A stretch of DNA of 64,000 nt from Paraburkholderia sprentiae WSM5005 (GTDB lineage: Bacteria > Pseudomonadota > Gammaproteobacteria > Burkholderiales > Burkholderiaceae), in assembly GCF_001865575.2 (NCBI RefSeq), contig NZ_CP017562.2, positions 806,001-870,000 of the forward strand. Reading direction: 5' to 3'. Below are positions 16,401 to 25,131 of the stretch, piece after piece. The notes below the pieces were generated by a model, which saw only the letters and a program-made list of their open reading frames with translations, had not been told where the DNA came from and did not search any database. The position numbers were made by a program, and so were the translations under genes. How positions within the stretch are numbered: the first letter of the stretch is position 1; every line of letters starts with the position of its first letter.

Positions 16401-18924
16401 CGATACCGACGTGCCGGAGGTAGTCGAGACAAACAGCGACCGCGCGGCCGCTTTGATCGAGGGTCGTGCAGACATCCATGTGCAGGCACGCGACGCTGGC
16501 CTTTTCGACCGTTGTCGCGGCGCGATTGGACAGCGCCGCCAATCGCGCCTCTGCGACCAATGCCTGGCCGGTCAAAAATTCGCATTCGGCCCGGTTCAGC
16601 TCCAGCGCAAAGATCAGCTCGCGCCGGCGCGCCCAGCCATCTTCCGCCAACAGCGCCGCACCGGCATTGAGATAGGTGAGCGCTGCTGTGTAGGCGGTAG
16701 ACCCCTTGGCGCGCTGGCCGGCGAGCAGGTTGAGCTCGGCGAGGTGCTCACGTTCTTGTTCAGTATTCAGCGCGGTGCCGCGGTTGAGCTGACCCACGAT
16801 CTCGAAGATCGACGCCTCCCGTTTCTCGGCAGGCGTGTGCGTCAGCAGCAGCCTTCCGATTCGAAGATGGACCTCAGCGCGGGACGCTTCCCGGATCAGC
16901 GAATAGGCGGCTTCCTGAACCCGGTCGTGAACAAACCGGTAGGAGCCGTCCAACCGCTCAACCAATCCCTGACGAAGCGCCTCCCACAGGACCGCGTGGA
17001 CCTGATCCTCCGAGGTTCCCAGAACGATCGAAAGCATCGCGATCGCAGCAACGTTGCCGAGGCAGGCGAACTGCTGCAACGCCTGCTGCGTGTCGGCCGG
17101 CAGGCGGGTCAGCTTGCCGACCATCAGGTCGATGACATTCTCCGTGTAACCCTTGGCATGGATGCGATGGAGATCCCAGCACCAGCACGCCTCCTCATGA
17201 TCGAAGGTGAGTAAGTCCTCGTCAGCGAGTGCATACAGAAACTGAATCACGAAGAACGGATTGCCGGCGGTCTTCTCCTGCACCAGTCGGGCGAGCGGCG
17301 CGGCGCGCTCCGGCTCGCAGTGAAGCGCATCGCCCGTCAACCGTTCGATGTCCTCCTGGGCGAGCGGCGCAAGCGTGATCTCCTCGATCTTGGCGCCGGC
17401 GTTTTTGATCGATTCAAGCTTGCGCATCAGCGGATGGCTGGCATCGACCTCATTGTCGCGGTAAGCGCCGATCAACATCAGGTGCTGCAGCTCCGAGCCG
17501 GTCAGCAGATCCTCCAGCAGCTCAAGCGTCGCCGTGTCGAGCCACTGCAGATCATCGAGAAACAGCGCCAGCGGATGGTCCGGTCGGGCAAAGATGCTCA
17601 TGAATCGGCGGAACGCGAGCCGGAAACGGCTTTGCGCCTGCTGCGGCTCAAGTTGCGGGACCGGCGGCGGTTCACCGATGATGAGCTTCAGTTCGGGGAT
17701 GAGGTCGGTCATGAGCCGTGCATTCGGGTCGAGCGCCTCCAGAAGCGCGTCGCGCCAGCTCGCCAGCGCGGCGTCGCTCTTGCCAAGCAGCGGTCGCACG
17801 AGACCCTGAAAAGCCTGCACCAGGGTCGAATAGGGAATGTCGCGCTTGTACTGGTCGAACTTGCCGCAGGCGAAGAGCCCCCGCGGCGGCACCAGCGCCT
17901 TGTGCAGTTCATTGACGATCGCCGATTTGCCGATGCCGGAATAGCCCGAGACCAGTACCAGTTCGGGCGCGCCGCCGTTGGCGATCCGGTCAAACGCGGC
18001 GATTAACGTGTCGACCTCGCGCGCCCGCCCGTACAGCTTCTCGGGAATCCGCAGCCGGTCGGGCGTGTCGTGTTCGGCCAGTTGGAAGTCATCGATGCGA
18101 TGCTGCCGCTCCCAATCGGCCAGGCAGTGCTGCAGATCATGCTCGACACCCGCGGCAGTCTGATAGCGCTCCTCGGCGGTCTTGGCGAGCAGCTTCATGA
18201 CGATGTGGGAGACCGCAGCAGGGACGGTCTCCACCCGCGCGCTGGGCGGCACCGGCTTTCTGGCGATATGGCAGTGCACCCATTCCATGGGGTCGGTGGC
18301 CGCAAATGGCAGCGCGCCGGTCAGCATCTGGTAGAACGTGACGCCGAACGAATAGAGGTCGCTGCGGGCGTCGATCGAGCGGTTCATCCGACCGGTCTGC
18401 TCGGGCGCCATATAGGCGAGCGTACCAGCAATGGTTTCAGGCGGCTCGGGCGCCTGTCGCTCGCGCGGCAGCCGCGAAGCGATGCCGAAGCCGGTGAGCC
18501 GCGCCTGTCCGTCCGCGCAGTTCGCGAGGATATGGGCGGGCTTGAGGTCCTTATGGACGAGGCCACGCTGGTGCAACTTGCCGAGCGCTGCAGCGATGCC
18601 GACCGCGAGGCGCAAAACACTTTCCACCGGCATGGGCGCGCCGAGCATCCGCGCGAGTGGCTCACCGCCCGGATCCTCAAGCACCAGCAGCATCCGGCCG
18701 CCTTCGCGCACCAGCTCCAGCGGCCGCACGGCCCACGCGCCGTCGAGTTCGTCCTTCAGCCCGAATTCGTGAGCGAGGCGATCGAGGCTGGCGGGTGGCG
18801 GATGCTCGGCGGCGGCCCGCGCAACCAGTACGCTGTGGCCGCCGCCATGGCCCGGATGCCACCCTCGACACAGGATGCGCTCGCCATCCTCCCAAAGAAT
18901 CTGAAGGCTATTACTCATCGGCAC
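13486..18924 (-). CDS. Trifunctional Ser/Thr kinase-like, AAA ATPase, histidine kinase sensor
   Basis: One open frame of 1812 residues. Order: protein-kinase fold (about 15-270) with HKDLKPAHI (H124-P129) and APE at 173-175; AAA/STAND ATPase (about 295-560) with Walker A GYSGIGKS (327-334) and Walker B LALFLDDLQWLD; a long helical TPR-like region (about 600-1200); GAF domain (about 1290-1450); PAS domain (GIFIWDLEGHILEAND) plus PAC; HisKA_3 dimerisation helix with MHDELGQ (His near 1618); and HATPase_c with VVQEALTNVARH and DDGQGFD. The kinase DFG is GFG (residues 145-147), so that domain is probably catalytically weak or a ligand-binding pseudokinase. No response-regulator gene is adjacent. 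There is no clear signal peptide or membrane segment, so it is likely cytoplasmic. Confidence 0.92.
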   Translation of the reverse strand: MPMSNSLQILWEDGERILCRGWHPGHGGGHSVLVARAAAEHPPPASLDRLAHEFGLKDELDGAWAVRPLELVREGGRMLLVLEDPGGEPLARMLGAPMPVESVLRLAVGIAAALGKLHQRGLVHKDLKPAHILANCADGQARLTGFGIASRLPRERQAPEPPETIAGTLAYMAPEQTGRMNRSIDARSDLYSFGVTFYQMLTGALPFAATDPMEWVHCHIARKPVPPSARVETVPAAVSHIVMKLLAKTAEERYQTAAGVEHDLQHCLADWERQHRIDDFQLAEHDTPDRLRIPEKLYGRAREVDTLIAAFDRIANGGAPELVLVSGYSGIGKSAIVNELHKALVPPRGLFACGKFDQYKRDIPYSTLVQAFQGLVRPLLGKSDAALASWRDALLEALDPNARLMTDLIPELKLIIGEPPPVPQLEPQQAQSRFRLAFRRFMSIFARPDHPLALFLDDLQWLDTATLELLEDLLTGSELQHLMLIGAYRDNEVDASHPLMRKLESIKNAGAKIEEITLAPLAQEDIERLTGDALHCEPERAAPLARLVQEKTAGNPFFVIQFLYALADEDLLTFDHEEACWCWDLHRIHAKGYTENVIDLMVGKLTRLPADTQQALQQFACLGNVAAIAMLSIVLGTSEDQVHAVLWEALRQGLVERLDGSYRFVHDRVQEAAYSLIREASRAEVHLRIGRLLLTHTPAEKREASIFEIVGQLNRGTALNTEQEREHLAELNLLAGQRAKGSTAYTAALTYLNAGAALLAEDGWARRRELIFALELNRAECEFLTGQALVAEARLAALSNRAATTVEKASVACLHMDVCTTLDQSGRAVAVCLDYLRHVGIEWVPHPKDDEVQREYERIGSRLAGRTIEELIDLPPMEDPASLATVAVLVRVLPPALFTDANLASLTVCKAVSLCLERGNCDASCFAYVQLSRIAGPRFGDYQAGFRFGQLGYELVERRELNRFEASTYFCFALFVVFWTKHVRACRDLMRRAFDAANRIGDLTHGAYTCSSLNSDLLFAGEPLPDVQGEAEHSLVFAEKARFGLVIDIITTQLSLIRTLRGLTPKFGCFDDGQFNELRTEYHLSTNPLLAIAACWYWIRKVQARYIAGDYATALDAASKAQRLLWTSSSLFEEAEYHFYGALARAAWCDCAAAGERQQHLDAVVAHHRQLQLWAENGPENFENRAALVGAEIARLEGRDGDAMRLYEQAIHSAQANDFVHHEALANELASRFYAAHGLEKIARVYLQDARYGYLRWGADGKVRQLDEAYPYLRTEKSAPTPTSTISAPVEHLDLATMIEVSQAVSGEIVLEKLIKTLMRTAIEQAGAERGLLILLCGGEPHIAAEATTRLDSTHVELCDVPVSTAVLPESVLFHVMRTRESLVIDDAALEPSFAGDPYIRQRRARSVLCLPLINQATLIGALYLENNLTTRVFAPARVVVLRLLASQAATSLENTRLYRGLERREAKIRRLVDANIIGIFIWDLEGHILEANDAFLRIVGYDRDDLMAGRLRWMDLTPPEWLARDLSQWIPQQKVTGRLEPFEKEYFRKDGSRVPVLIGVATFEEGGNEGVAFVLDLTERKEAEHRLRESYEMLRELTSRRETAREEERKHIAREMHDELGQHLTALRMRASMLALQFGKDLPALAEQAQALTALVDNTMRVVRGVIASLRPAALDAGIVAALEWLAAEFNHNLCTVCRLLVQDENLVLNEDRAIVLFRVVQEALTNVARHAAASQVTITLERTPDSCVLEVRDDGQGFDPLATRKRSFGLAGMEERVLMLGGQIVVVSSPGNGCAITVHLPVFPADRKRD

Positions 18925-19151
18925 CCATACCGTCAGTAGGGTTCGTCACCGCACTCCGCTTTCACTCTGCTGCCGCTCAAGAAGGGAACACCGCCACTCG
19001 GCTGCGGCTAAAAGGGAAGGGCGTGCTTGAAAACACAGGTTACAAGGCCGCATCACGTCAGAGACGTACAGAAACCGATACCCGATCAGCATACACTTCG
19101 GCGGTCTTAACGCCATAGGGAAAGGTCGGGGTATGGTCAGGGAGACTTCGG

Positions 19152-19430
19152 TCAGCGATCACTGAGACCATCCGAAGCAACTGCGGGCACCAGCCGCTCC
19201 TTGTTACCTTTGCCTATCACTTCGAGCCACCAGCGATCCTTGCCGTTTTCGTCGCCCCGACGGAAAAACCGGCCCATCGTATTCGTGCCGACCTCCGTGA
19301 TACGCAAGCCACCCGGATAGAGCAGGGTGAAAAGCCAGCGCACACGTGCGTGATGTTCACGCTCGCGATCGGTCTGCGTGGGGTTGTATCGCGATAAGAT
19401 TGGCAAGGCAAGAAAGTTCCGCAATGACAA
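19152..19430 (-). pseudogene. Tyrosine recombinase (phage-type integrase) fragment
   Basis: The minus-strand reading contains WLFTLLYPGGLRITEVGTNT, where the Arg in GLRITEV is the first catalytic Arg of tyrosine recombinases, and further on RWWLEVIGKGNKERLVPAV, the beta-strand region with its conserved Lys. The following HxxR and Tyr region is missing. The upstream end is cut a few bases before the IS6 copy that ends at 19438. It is therefore an integrase split by an IS insertion. Confidence 0.75.
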
Positions 19431-19437
19431 GGAGTCC

Positions 19438-20162
19438 TTACGCCACCAACGAATAGAACTGATCGGCGGCGGTTCGAGGGACGCCGCTGTCCTTCATCTG
19501 GCCTTTCCTGATCATATGCATCGTCTCAATGCCTGACAGGATGGTGCGGGCACACCGGAAATCCTTGAAGCCCATCATGGGCCTGGTTCGTCGTTTGATC
19601 GCCCGATGATCCTGCTCGACGATGTTGTTCAGATATTTGACCTGCCGGACCTTGATGGGCGTTTCCCGCTCGACGTTGATGGCCTGGAGGGCGGCCAGAT
19701 TCGCCCCGCTTTTATCCATGGTCACGGTCTCGGGCGTCCCGTTCCGATCGATGGCTTTCTCGAAGTAACGGCGCGCGGCAGCTTTGTCGCGATGCGCCCG
19801 CAACAGGAAATCCACCGTATTACCGGCCTTGTCCACCGCGCGATACAAGTACTTCCACTGGCCGCCCACCTTGACGTAGGTCTCATCCATCCTCCAGCTC
19901 TTGCCGACCGGACGTTTGTGCTTGCGAAAGGTCTTCTCGAACAACGGTGTTTGATCACCCAGCGATGCACGCTCGAATGGTCGACCTCGAAACCCCGTTC
20001 GGTCATCATTTCCTCAAGATTTCGCAAGCTCAGCGAGTAGGCCACATACCACCGCACACACAGCAGGATCACTTCCAGCGGATAGTGCAGGCGTGTGGGT
20101 ACATTCGCTACGCCGGCAGGCAGGGCTTTTCTCGCAGTCGCATTCTTCATATCACGCTTCAC
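19438..20162 (-). pseudogene. IS6-family transposase, frameshifted
   Basis: Two overlapping minus-strand frames together make one IS6 transposase. The first starts MKRDMKNATARKALPAG and carries LHYPLEVILLCVRWYVAYSL and VDHSSVHRWVIK. The second continues FEKTFRKHKRPVGKSWRMDE, VTMDKSGANLAALQAINVE and YLNNIVEQDHRAIKRRTRPM. The frame break is near 19945, where a few bases of the IKLLPVLEK region are missing. All three catalytic residues (WRMDE, DKSG, EQDH) remain but cannot be made as one protein without frameshifting. No clear terminal repeats are visible. It separates the integrase fragment from IS110 debris. Confidence 0.85.
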
Positions 20163-20261
20163 TTCAGGAAAATGTCCGCCTGAACTTTACTCCCGCGTCC
20201 TTAGCGCGACACAACCACTTCGCTTCCTATGCGCGGTGCGTGGACAGCCAGCGTATAAGCA

Positions 20262-20501
20262 ACGGCAAAAAGAAAGCGAAGGCAACACAAAGAATGGCAA
20301 CCCGTATCTGTCCTGGGCGTTCATCGAGGCGGCCAATTTGCACTGCGCTATTGCGCCGAGGTCAAGCGTTTCTACGAGCGAAAGAAAGGCAAGACCAATA
20401 CCATCCTGGCGCGCAAGGCCTTGGCGCACAAGCTCGCCCGTGCATGCTTCCATATGCTGAAGGAGCACAAACCATTCGATATGACGCGCTGCTTCCCATA
20501 A
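20262..20501 (+). pseudogene. IS110-family transposase, C-terminal remnant
   Basis: Across two plus-strand frames the translation reads GNTKNGNPYLSWAFIEAAN and then FYERKKGKTNTILARKALAH followed by KLARACFHMLKEHKPFDM and a stop at 20499-20501. This is the C-terminal Transposase_20 region of IS110 enzymes (GN..YLxWAFxEAAxFA, RKALAHKLARAC). At least one frameshift is present and the N-terminal DEDD domain is missing. Confidence 0.7.
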
Positions 20502-21470
20502 GAGTTTCGACGGCGACCGGCGAGCCCTGATTGTTGACTGGCGAACAGTCACCGAGATTGAATGGGATGCCGTGCCGCCGTCCCCGATATGCAGTAAAAA
20601 CGGATCGCCCGGAATACGAGCCAGCTGTGGATTGGCGCCGACAACCATGCAGCCCACGCAATTGTGCGAACCCCATGGACGCATTACGGCACCGAAGTTC
20701 TTCCGGGGCGGCACAGCCGCCGGGGCGAAAGGCACCAGCAGTATGGCCCTTCGCTTGATCCAGATGGGTGTCTGGCGCGTTTCGTCGCAGCCAGCAAATG
20801 AAGAAACGGGCGCGGTTGGCTGCTGCATTCGGAGAACTGGGAAACGGCTGCTGGTGCAGCCGGGGATGTGGATCGCTCACTTGACACCGGCCCGCTAATG
20901 GGCGTCAACAATCGGCCGCATTCCCACGAAACAGAAGCTAACGGGTGTCGCGCGTGAATGAGTCGACGCGGTCGATCGGGCGTGAAGCGTATTCACCGCA
21001 TGTCGATGTCTTGCCCGGAATGCTATGTAGCGACTGGCGTCCGCTGAAGGATCCACGGACGCGAATGACGAAAGCTGACGCCATCGTCTACCGATCGCGC
21101 CAGACGGAAGCCGAGTGGCTCGCGCGTGATAGTAAGCACGAAAGTCGGACTGTTGGGTGATGGGCGGCGGAGGTCTTCGCCTGTGCATATCTTTGTCGCG
21201 AGGGATTGGATCGCGGTTCTACGCACGACCCGCGATTACAGTCAACAAAGGAAGCTAGATAGCCGCAGCGGCGATCGACTGAGCACCGCGGGTGTGGGGT
21301 GGTGCGTATCATCGTGGTTTCCGGAATGGCGTTCCGGACTGCCACGCGATTTCCGAGGCGCTGCATGGAGGCAAGGCAAAGCACTCGTAAAAAGGGCACC
21401 CTAGCCGGCACATGCTCCCTGGTTTTTGTCGCTCGCAAAGTCAAAATCAGAATTCGGCTTGGCGTAGAGG
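20502..21470. other. No recognisable gene
   Basis: Nearly 1 kb between the IS110 remnant and the molybdate transporter genes. Short frames occur on both strands, but none shows a family motif, convincing ribosome-binding site or protein-like composition. It is probably decayed DNA downstream of old insertions. Confidence 0.5.
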
Positions 21471-23300
21471 CTAGCCGGGCCACGCCGACACACCAGCGGC
21501 GGCGATGAAGAACCGGCATTCTTGTCCCTCGCCGAGTGAGAGATCGCCGAGCGCGACATCGATTTTCACGCCGCAAACGTCAAGGTACGCGAATCGCTCG
21601 CCGCGGCGCAGCTCTATCGCATTGATGGTCGCCGCATATGGGCCATCCGAGGCCAGCACGAAAGCATGCGAGGCAAGCCGCCACATCACCGGTGAAGCAA
21701 TTGGCAGGTCCGCGCAGTTCGCTTCCACGACCCATCCAGGCGCAAGCTCGATGCGCTGCGGCGCGCGCACCGTGCCACAACCGACGTTCGAGAGACCGAG
21801 GAGTTCAGCCACACGCATCGTCACCGGACGCGCTAACACCTCTGCGGTGGAGCCGGCCTGCAATACCCGACCCCAATCGAGGACGAGTATCTCGTCCGCA
21901 AGCAGCGCGGCCTCGTCCGGATCATGCGTGACGATTATGGTGACCGCTTCGATCTCCCGTTGCAGCGCCCTGAGCGATTGCTGAAGCCGTCGACGTCGTG
22001 GCGTATCGAGCGCGGAAAATGGCTCATCGAACAACAGCAACCTACTATGACGCGTGAGCGCGCGGGCGAGCGCCACGCGCTGCCGCTGGCCGAACGACAG
22101 CTGGTTCGGCAAACGGTTGGCGAGCGTAACGATCCCAAGATGGCCGAGCCAATAGCGCGCGGCAGCGGCATCTGCATGAACCGGAAACGCTAGCTGCTGA
22201 GCCACCGTCATATGCGGGAAAAGCCCGTAGTCTTGAGGCATGTAGCCGATCTGACGCGCTTCGGGCGGCAAGGCGCCGATGTCCGCCGTGCCGAGCATTA
22301 CTGAGCAAGCCTCGTTGGATTCCAGACCCGCAATCAGCCGCAGCGCCAGCGATTTGCCTGAACCGGACGGCCCGATAATGGCAAGGCGCCGCGTGGCCGG
22401 CGTCCATGCGATGTTGAGCTCGAACGCGCCCAGGCGCCGTTGCAGATGGAAAGAGAGGCGCACAGCCGCGGTCTCGCCGTGCCTAGCCGTCAGGTCCGGC
22501 TCTGGTTCCAGCACGTCGTCGTCGTTTTCGATCTTCTCGAGCGCGGTCTTTTGCCGAACGCTGCAAATCGACAGTGCCGCGCAGACGATCGCGATGGAGA
22601 GCGTCGGCAGCAATAGCGGCATCATCGCCGGCAGCCCCTGGCCGCCGAAGATGACGTACGTATAAACCGGCAACGAGTAGGGATGATAGGCGACCATTAC
22701 GGTTGCGCCGAATTCGCCGAAGGCGCGCAGCCACGCGAGCGCGAGTCCTGCGCGAATAGCCGGCCATGCAACAGGCAGCATGACGCGCAAGAAGCGACTT
22801 CCGGCATGATGGCCGAGCGTCGCGGCGACATCGTCGAGGACGGGGTCGACCGCGGAGAACGCGGACCTTGCGGCAATGATCAGAAACGGCGCGGCGACGA
22901 AGACTTCCGCGAGCACGATGCCGGCGAACGAATCCGTCAGTACACCATTGGTCATGCGGCCGGCCCATCCATACGGGCCGAGCAGAAAGAGCAGCAGCAC
23001 GCCGCTGGTAAGCGGCGGCAGCGCCAGCGGCAATTGCACGACAAACCCGAGCAGCGCGACTTTGCGCGATTTCGAGCGCGCAAGGAAATAGCCGAGCGGC
23101 ACGCCACCTAGCAGAACCACGAGCGACGCCACGCTGGCGCTCGCCGTCGAGATCCCAACCGCCGACCATGTCGCGCGCCAGTCGACATTTGCCCAATCCG
23201 CTGCCCCAAGCTGCGGCACACTCGCGACAAACGGCGCGCACAGGTAGGCGGCCAGCAGCGCAGCCAGCCACAGCAGCGGGCGAGCAGCGACAGGATTCAC
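21471..23300 (-). CDS. Fused molybdate/tungstate ABC permease and ATPase
   Basis: A 609-residue fusion of a ModB/WtpB-like permease and a ModC/WtpC-like ATPase. Residues 1 to about 245 carry five to six membrane helices and the permease coupling loop (DDVAATLGHHAGSRFLRVML). After a charged linker (ALEKIENDDDVLEPEPDL) comes the ATPase with Walker A IIGPSGSGKSLALR, Q-loop MPQDYGLFPHMT, signature LSFGQRQRVALARAL and Walker B LLLFDEPFSALD. A C-terminal TOBE/MOP-like region follows. The signature is LSFGQ rather than LSGGQ. Most bacteria encode the two parts separately. The binding-protein gene lies 5 bp upstream. It likely supplies oxyanion for the nearby molybdenum hydroxylase. Confidence 0.88.
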   Translation of the reverse strand: MNPVAARPLLWLAALLAAYLCAPFVASVPQLGAADWANVDWRATWSAVGISTASASVASLVVLLGGVPLGYFLARSKSRKVALLGFVVQLPLALPPLTSGVLLLFLLGPYGWAGRMTNGVLTDSFAGIVLAEVFVAAPFLIIAARSAFSAVDPVLDDVAATLGHHAGSRFLRVMLPVAWPAIRAGLALAWLRAFGEFGATVMVAYHPYSLPVYTYVIFGGQGLPAMMPLLLPTLSIAIVCAALSICSVRQKTALEKIENDDDVLEPEPDLTARHGETAAVRLSFHLQRRLGAFELNIAWTPATRRLAIIGPSGSGKSLALRLIAGLESNEACSVMLGTADIGALPPEARQIGYMPQDYGLFPHMTVAQQLAFPVHADAAAARYWLGHLGIVTLANRLPNQLSFGQRQRVALARALTRHSRLLLFDEPFSALDTPRRRRLQQSLRALQREIEAVTIIVTHDPDEAALLADEILVLDWGRVLQAGSTAEVLARPVTMRVAELLGLSNVGCGTVRAPQRIELAPGWVVEANCADLPIASPVMWRLASHAFVLASDGPYAATINAIELRRGERFAYLDVCGVKIDVALGDLSLGEGQECRFFIAAAGVSAWPG

Positions 23301-23305
23301 CGCCC

Positions 23306-24196
23306 TTACTGCGCGGCGGCGTCGATCACGGCTTGCACCGACGGCGGCACGGCTTGCAGGTTGCCGCTCACCGTCGGTTTGATGACGTCCACACGATGTT
23401 GCTTGAGAAGCGCGCGACCTTGCGCACTCAGCAGGAAGTCGACAAAGCTGCTTGCGCCGTCACGGTTCGGCGCGTCACTGAGAATGGTCAGCGTGTAACT
23501 GGCCTTCGCCTGCAATTCGGGCGCCGGACGGATCGCCGGAATCTTCAGGTCGGACGTCTCTGTGGAATAGAAAAAGCCGGCATCGAGCTGTCCGGATTGT
23601 AGGCGGCCAACCAGCGTTTCCTCGGGCAAAACCTGTTCGGAATTTTCCGTCACGCCGAGTGTCTTCTCGACGAGGTCCGGCTGATGATAGAGCTCAGCGG
23701 CCCTGGTCACCATTGCGACCGTGAACGCGCCCTTCGGATCGAGTTTTGGATCGGTCCGGCCAATGCGGATGCCCGGTTGCTGTAGCACCTGGTCCCAGCG
23801 CCTGCTCTTGAACTGCGGCGCGAATCTGCTTTGCGGGTTGTAGCCGATCATCAATGGCGATTCGGCGAAGTTCACATACCACGTGACGTGATCGCCGTTT
23901 GCCGCGCCGGTTAAACTGTCATTCACCTTGGGACTCGCGCTGATGAACACGTCGCCGCGGCGCAGCTTGCCCTTGATTTCGTTGGCGATCTTGTTGGAAC
24001 CCGCCGCATAGCCGCGGAAGGGCAGCCCTGTGGCCTTCTCGAAAGCAGGGCCGATGCTGCGCTCCATTACATTGACGAGCGAGCCGGCATACAACACGTT
24101 GACCGTGTCGCTTTGCGCGAAAACGGGCGTGGCCGTAACGATCCCGGCGATGAGCACAATAGGAGTGACGGTAGAAGCGAGCAGTTTGCGAATCAT
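23306..24196 (-). CDS. Molybdate/tungstate ABC substrate-binding protein (WtpA/ModA-like)
   Basis: A 296-residue periplasmic binding protein. The signal peptide (LLASTVTPIVLIAGIVTATP) ends near VFAQS. The mature protein starts VNVLYAGSLVNVMERSIGPA, the characteristic opening of WtpA/ModA-like oxyanion binders, and contains GYAAGSNKIANEIKGKLRRG and FISASPKVNDSL. Later motifs are RIGRTDPKLDPKGAFTVAMV and DAGFFYSTET. The stop is 5 bp before the permease-ATPase start, so the two form an operon. Tungstate, molybdate or a related oxyanion is inferred from family and neighbours. Confidence 0.87.
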   Translation of the reverse strand: MIRKLLASTVTPIVLIAGIVTATPVFAQSDTVNVLYAGSLVNVMERSIGPAFEKATGLPFRGYAAGSNKIANEIKGKLRRGDVFISASPKVNDSLTGAANGDHVTWYVNFAESPLMIGYNPQSRFAPQFKSRRWDQVLQQPGIRIGRTDPKLDPKGAFTVAMVTRAAELYHQPDLVEKTLGVTENSEQVLPEETLVGRLQSGQLDAGFFYSTETSDLKIPAIRPAPELQAKASYTLTILSDAPNRDGASSFVDFLLSAQGRALLKQHRVDVIKPTVSGNLQAVPPSVQAVIDAAAQ

Positions 24197-24273
24197 GCGA
24201 TGACCGGATGCGTTGTTAATGGCGCTATATTACGACGACCTCGCCGCCTGTTGGGCGACGACATGGTTGAATT

Positions 24274-24390
24274 TCAATTGAGCGGGAAGCTCCGCACATA
24301 GCCGGTGCCGCTGGCGGCGCGATCGATCGCGTACAGCCGACCGCGCGGTCCATCGACGGCGACCCCGCGGGCGTTCTGTAAGTCATTTGC
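24274..24390 (-). pseudogene. Beta-propeller (NHL/SMP-30-like) C-terminal scrap
   Basis: The minus strand reads NDLQNARGVAVDGPRGRLYA and IDRAASGTGYVRSFPLN before a stop at 24274. The ARGVAVDGPRGRLYAID run looks like a repeat blade of an NHL or gluconolactonase-like propeller. Only about 40 residues remain and nothing recognisable lies upstream. The assignment is weak. Confidence 0.3.
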
Positions 24391-24542
24391 GTGCCGCAAA
24401 TGTTCAAGGCGATGCTTCAGGTGGGCTTTACCACGCGCGCTGCCTCAGGTGGCGTGTTCTCGCCCATGTCTGCAGTGAGGTGTCCAAGCTTGGCATTGCA
24501 ACTTGTCGAGACTGGGTCATAAGAACGGCAGGAAGAGCAATC

Positions 24543-24965
24543 TCAGAAAGCGTAGGACGGATTTTGGGCGAGTTCGGCGACTTCACGCCAGGAAACGAAC
24601 CGGGCAGCAATCTCTTTGCGATAAAGTGAACCGTGCAGCAGGTGCTGCTTGAGCGCAAAGCGTTGCCGGATCGGCCCGAAGCACGAGAGAAATTTCTGTG
24701 TGCGTTTCGGGCGGCGAAAACCGCGCATGCGACGTTCGCGTTCGCGCGTCGGTTGATGACTGTTCTCGGCCCGGTTGTTCAGCCGGGCTGCAGCTTTGAC
24801 GAACACATGCTTTACGCTCGCGAGCTCCGGGATCTCGGCTTTGGCCGCGCTCAAACAGCAACTCTTCGATGTCGCGCAGACTTAGAAATACCAACGCACG
24901 GCGCAACTGACAACGCCAGCGGGAAAACGATGACCGTGATAAAGCGATTTTGATTTGTTCATCCC
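24543..24965 (-). pseudogene. IS6-family transposase remnant with internal deletion
   Basis: The C-terminal part reads VKAAARLNNRAENSHQPTRE and then RRMRGFRRPKRTQKFLSCFG on the minus strand, a classic IS6 C-terminal signature. Its N-terminal part survives in another frame as FLSLRDIEELLFERG. The catalytic core between them is deleted. It lies between the transporter genes and the molybdenum hydroxylase that probably uses their substrate. Confidence 0.7.
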
Positions 24966-25024
24966 ACCATCCTACGCGACGACCTCGCCAACCTGACAAT
25001 GCCGTTGCCGCGGAACCCATCCAT

Positions 25025-25115
25025 CCGGCGTTGATCAATTCTGCGACCTCGCAAAATAAACAGTACTTTGCATATCGATCTCGCTCGCTCCTTGTGCCTT
25101 GCGGCGACAAACCTC
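25025..25115 (+). repeat. IS6 transposase 3' tail, repeat of 757-840
   Basis: The plus strand reads VDQFCDLAK then a stop, matching the end ADQFQNLAI of the intact transposase at 757-784. About 25 bases starting TACTTTGCATATCGATCTCG follow in both places (791-815 and 25066-25090), with scattered similarity beyond. It is the 3' end of a plus-strand IS6 copy whose body is gone, facing the opposite way to the remnant at 24543-24965. Confidence 0.6.
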
Positions 25116-25131
25116 GAATTCCAACGGTTCT

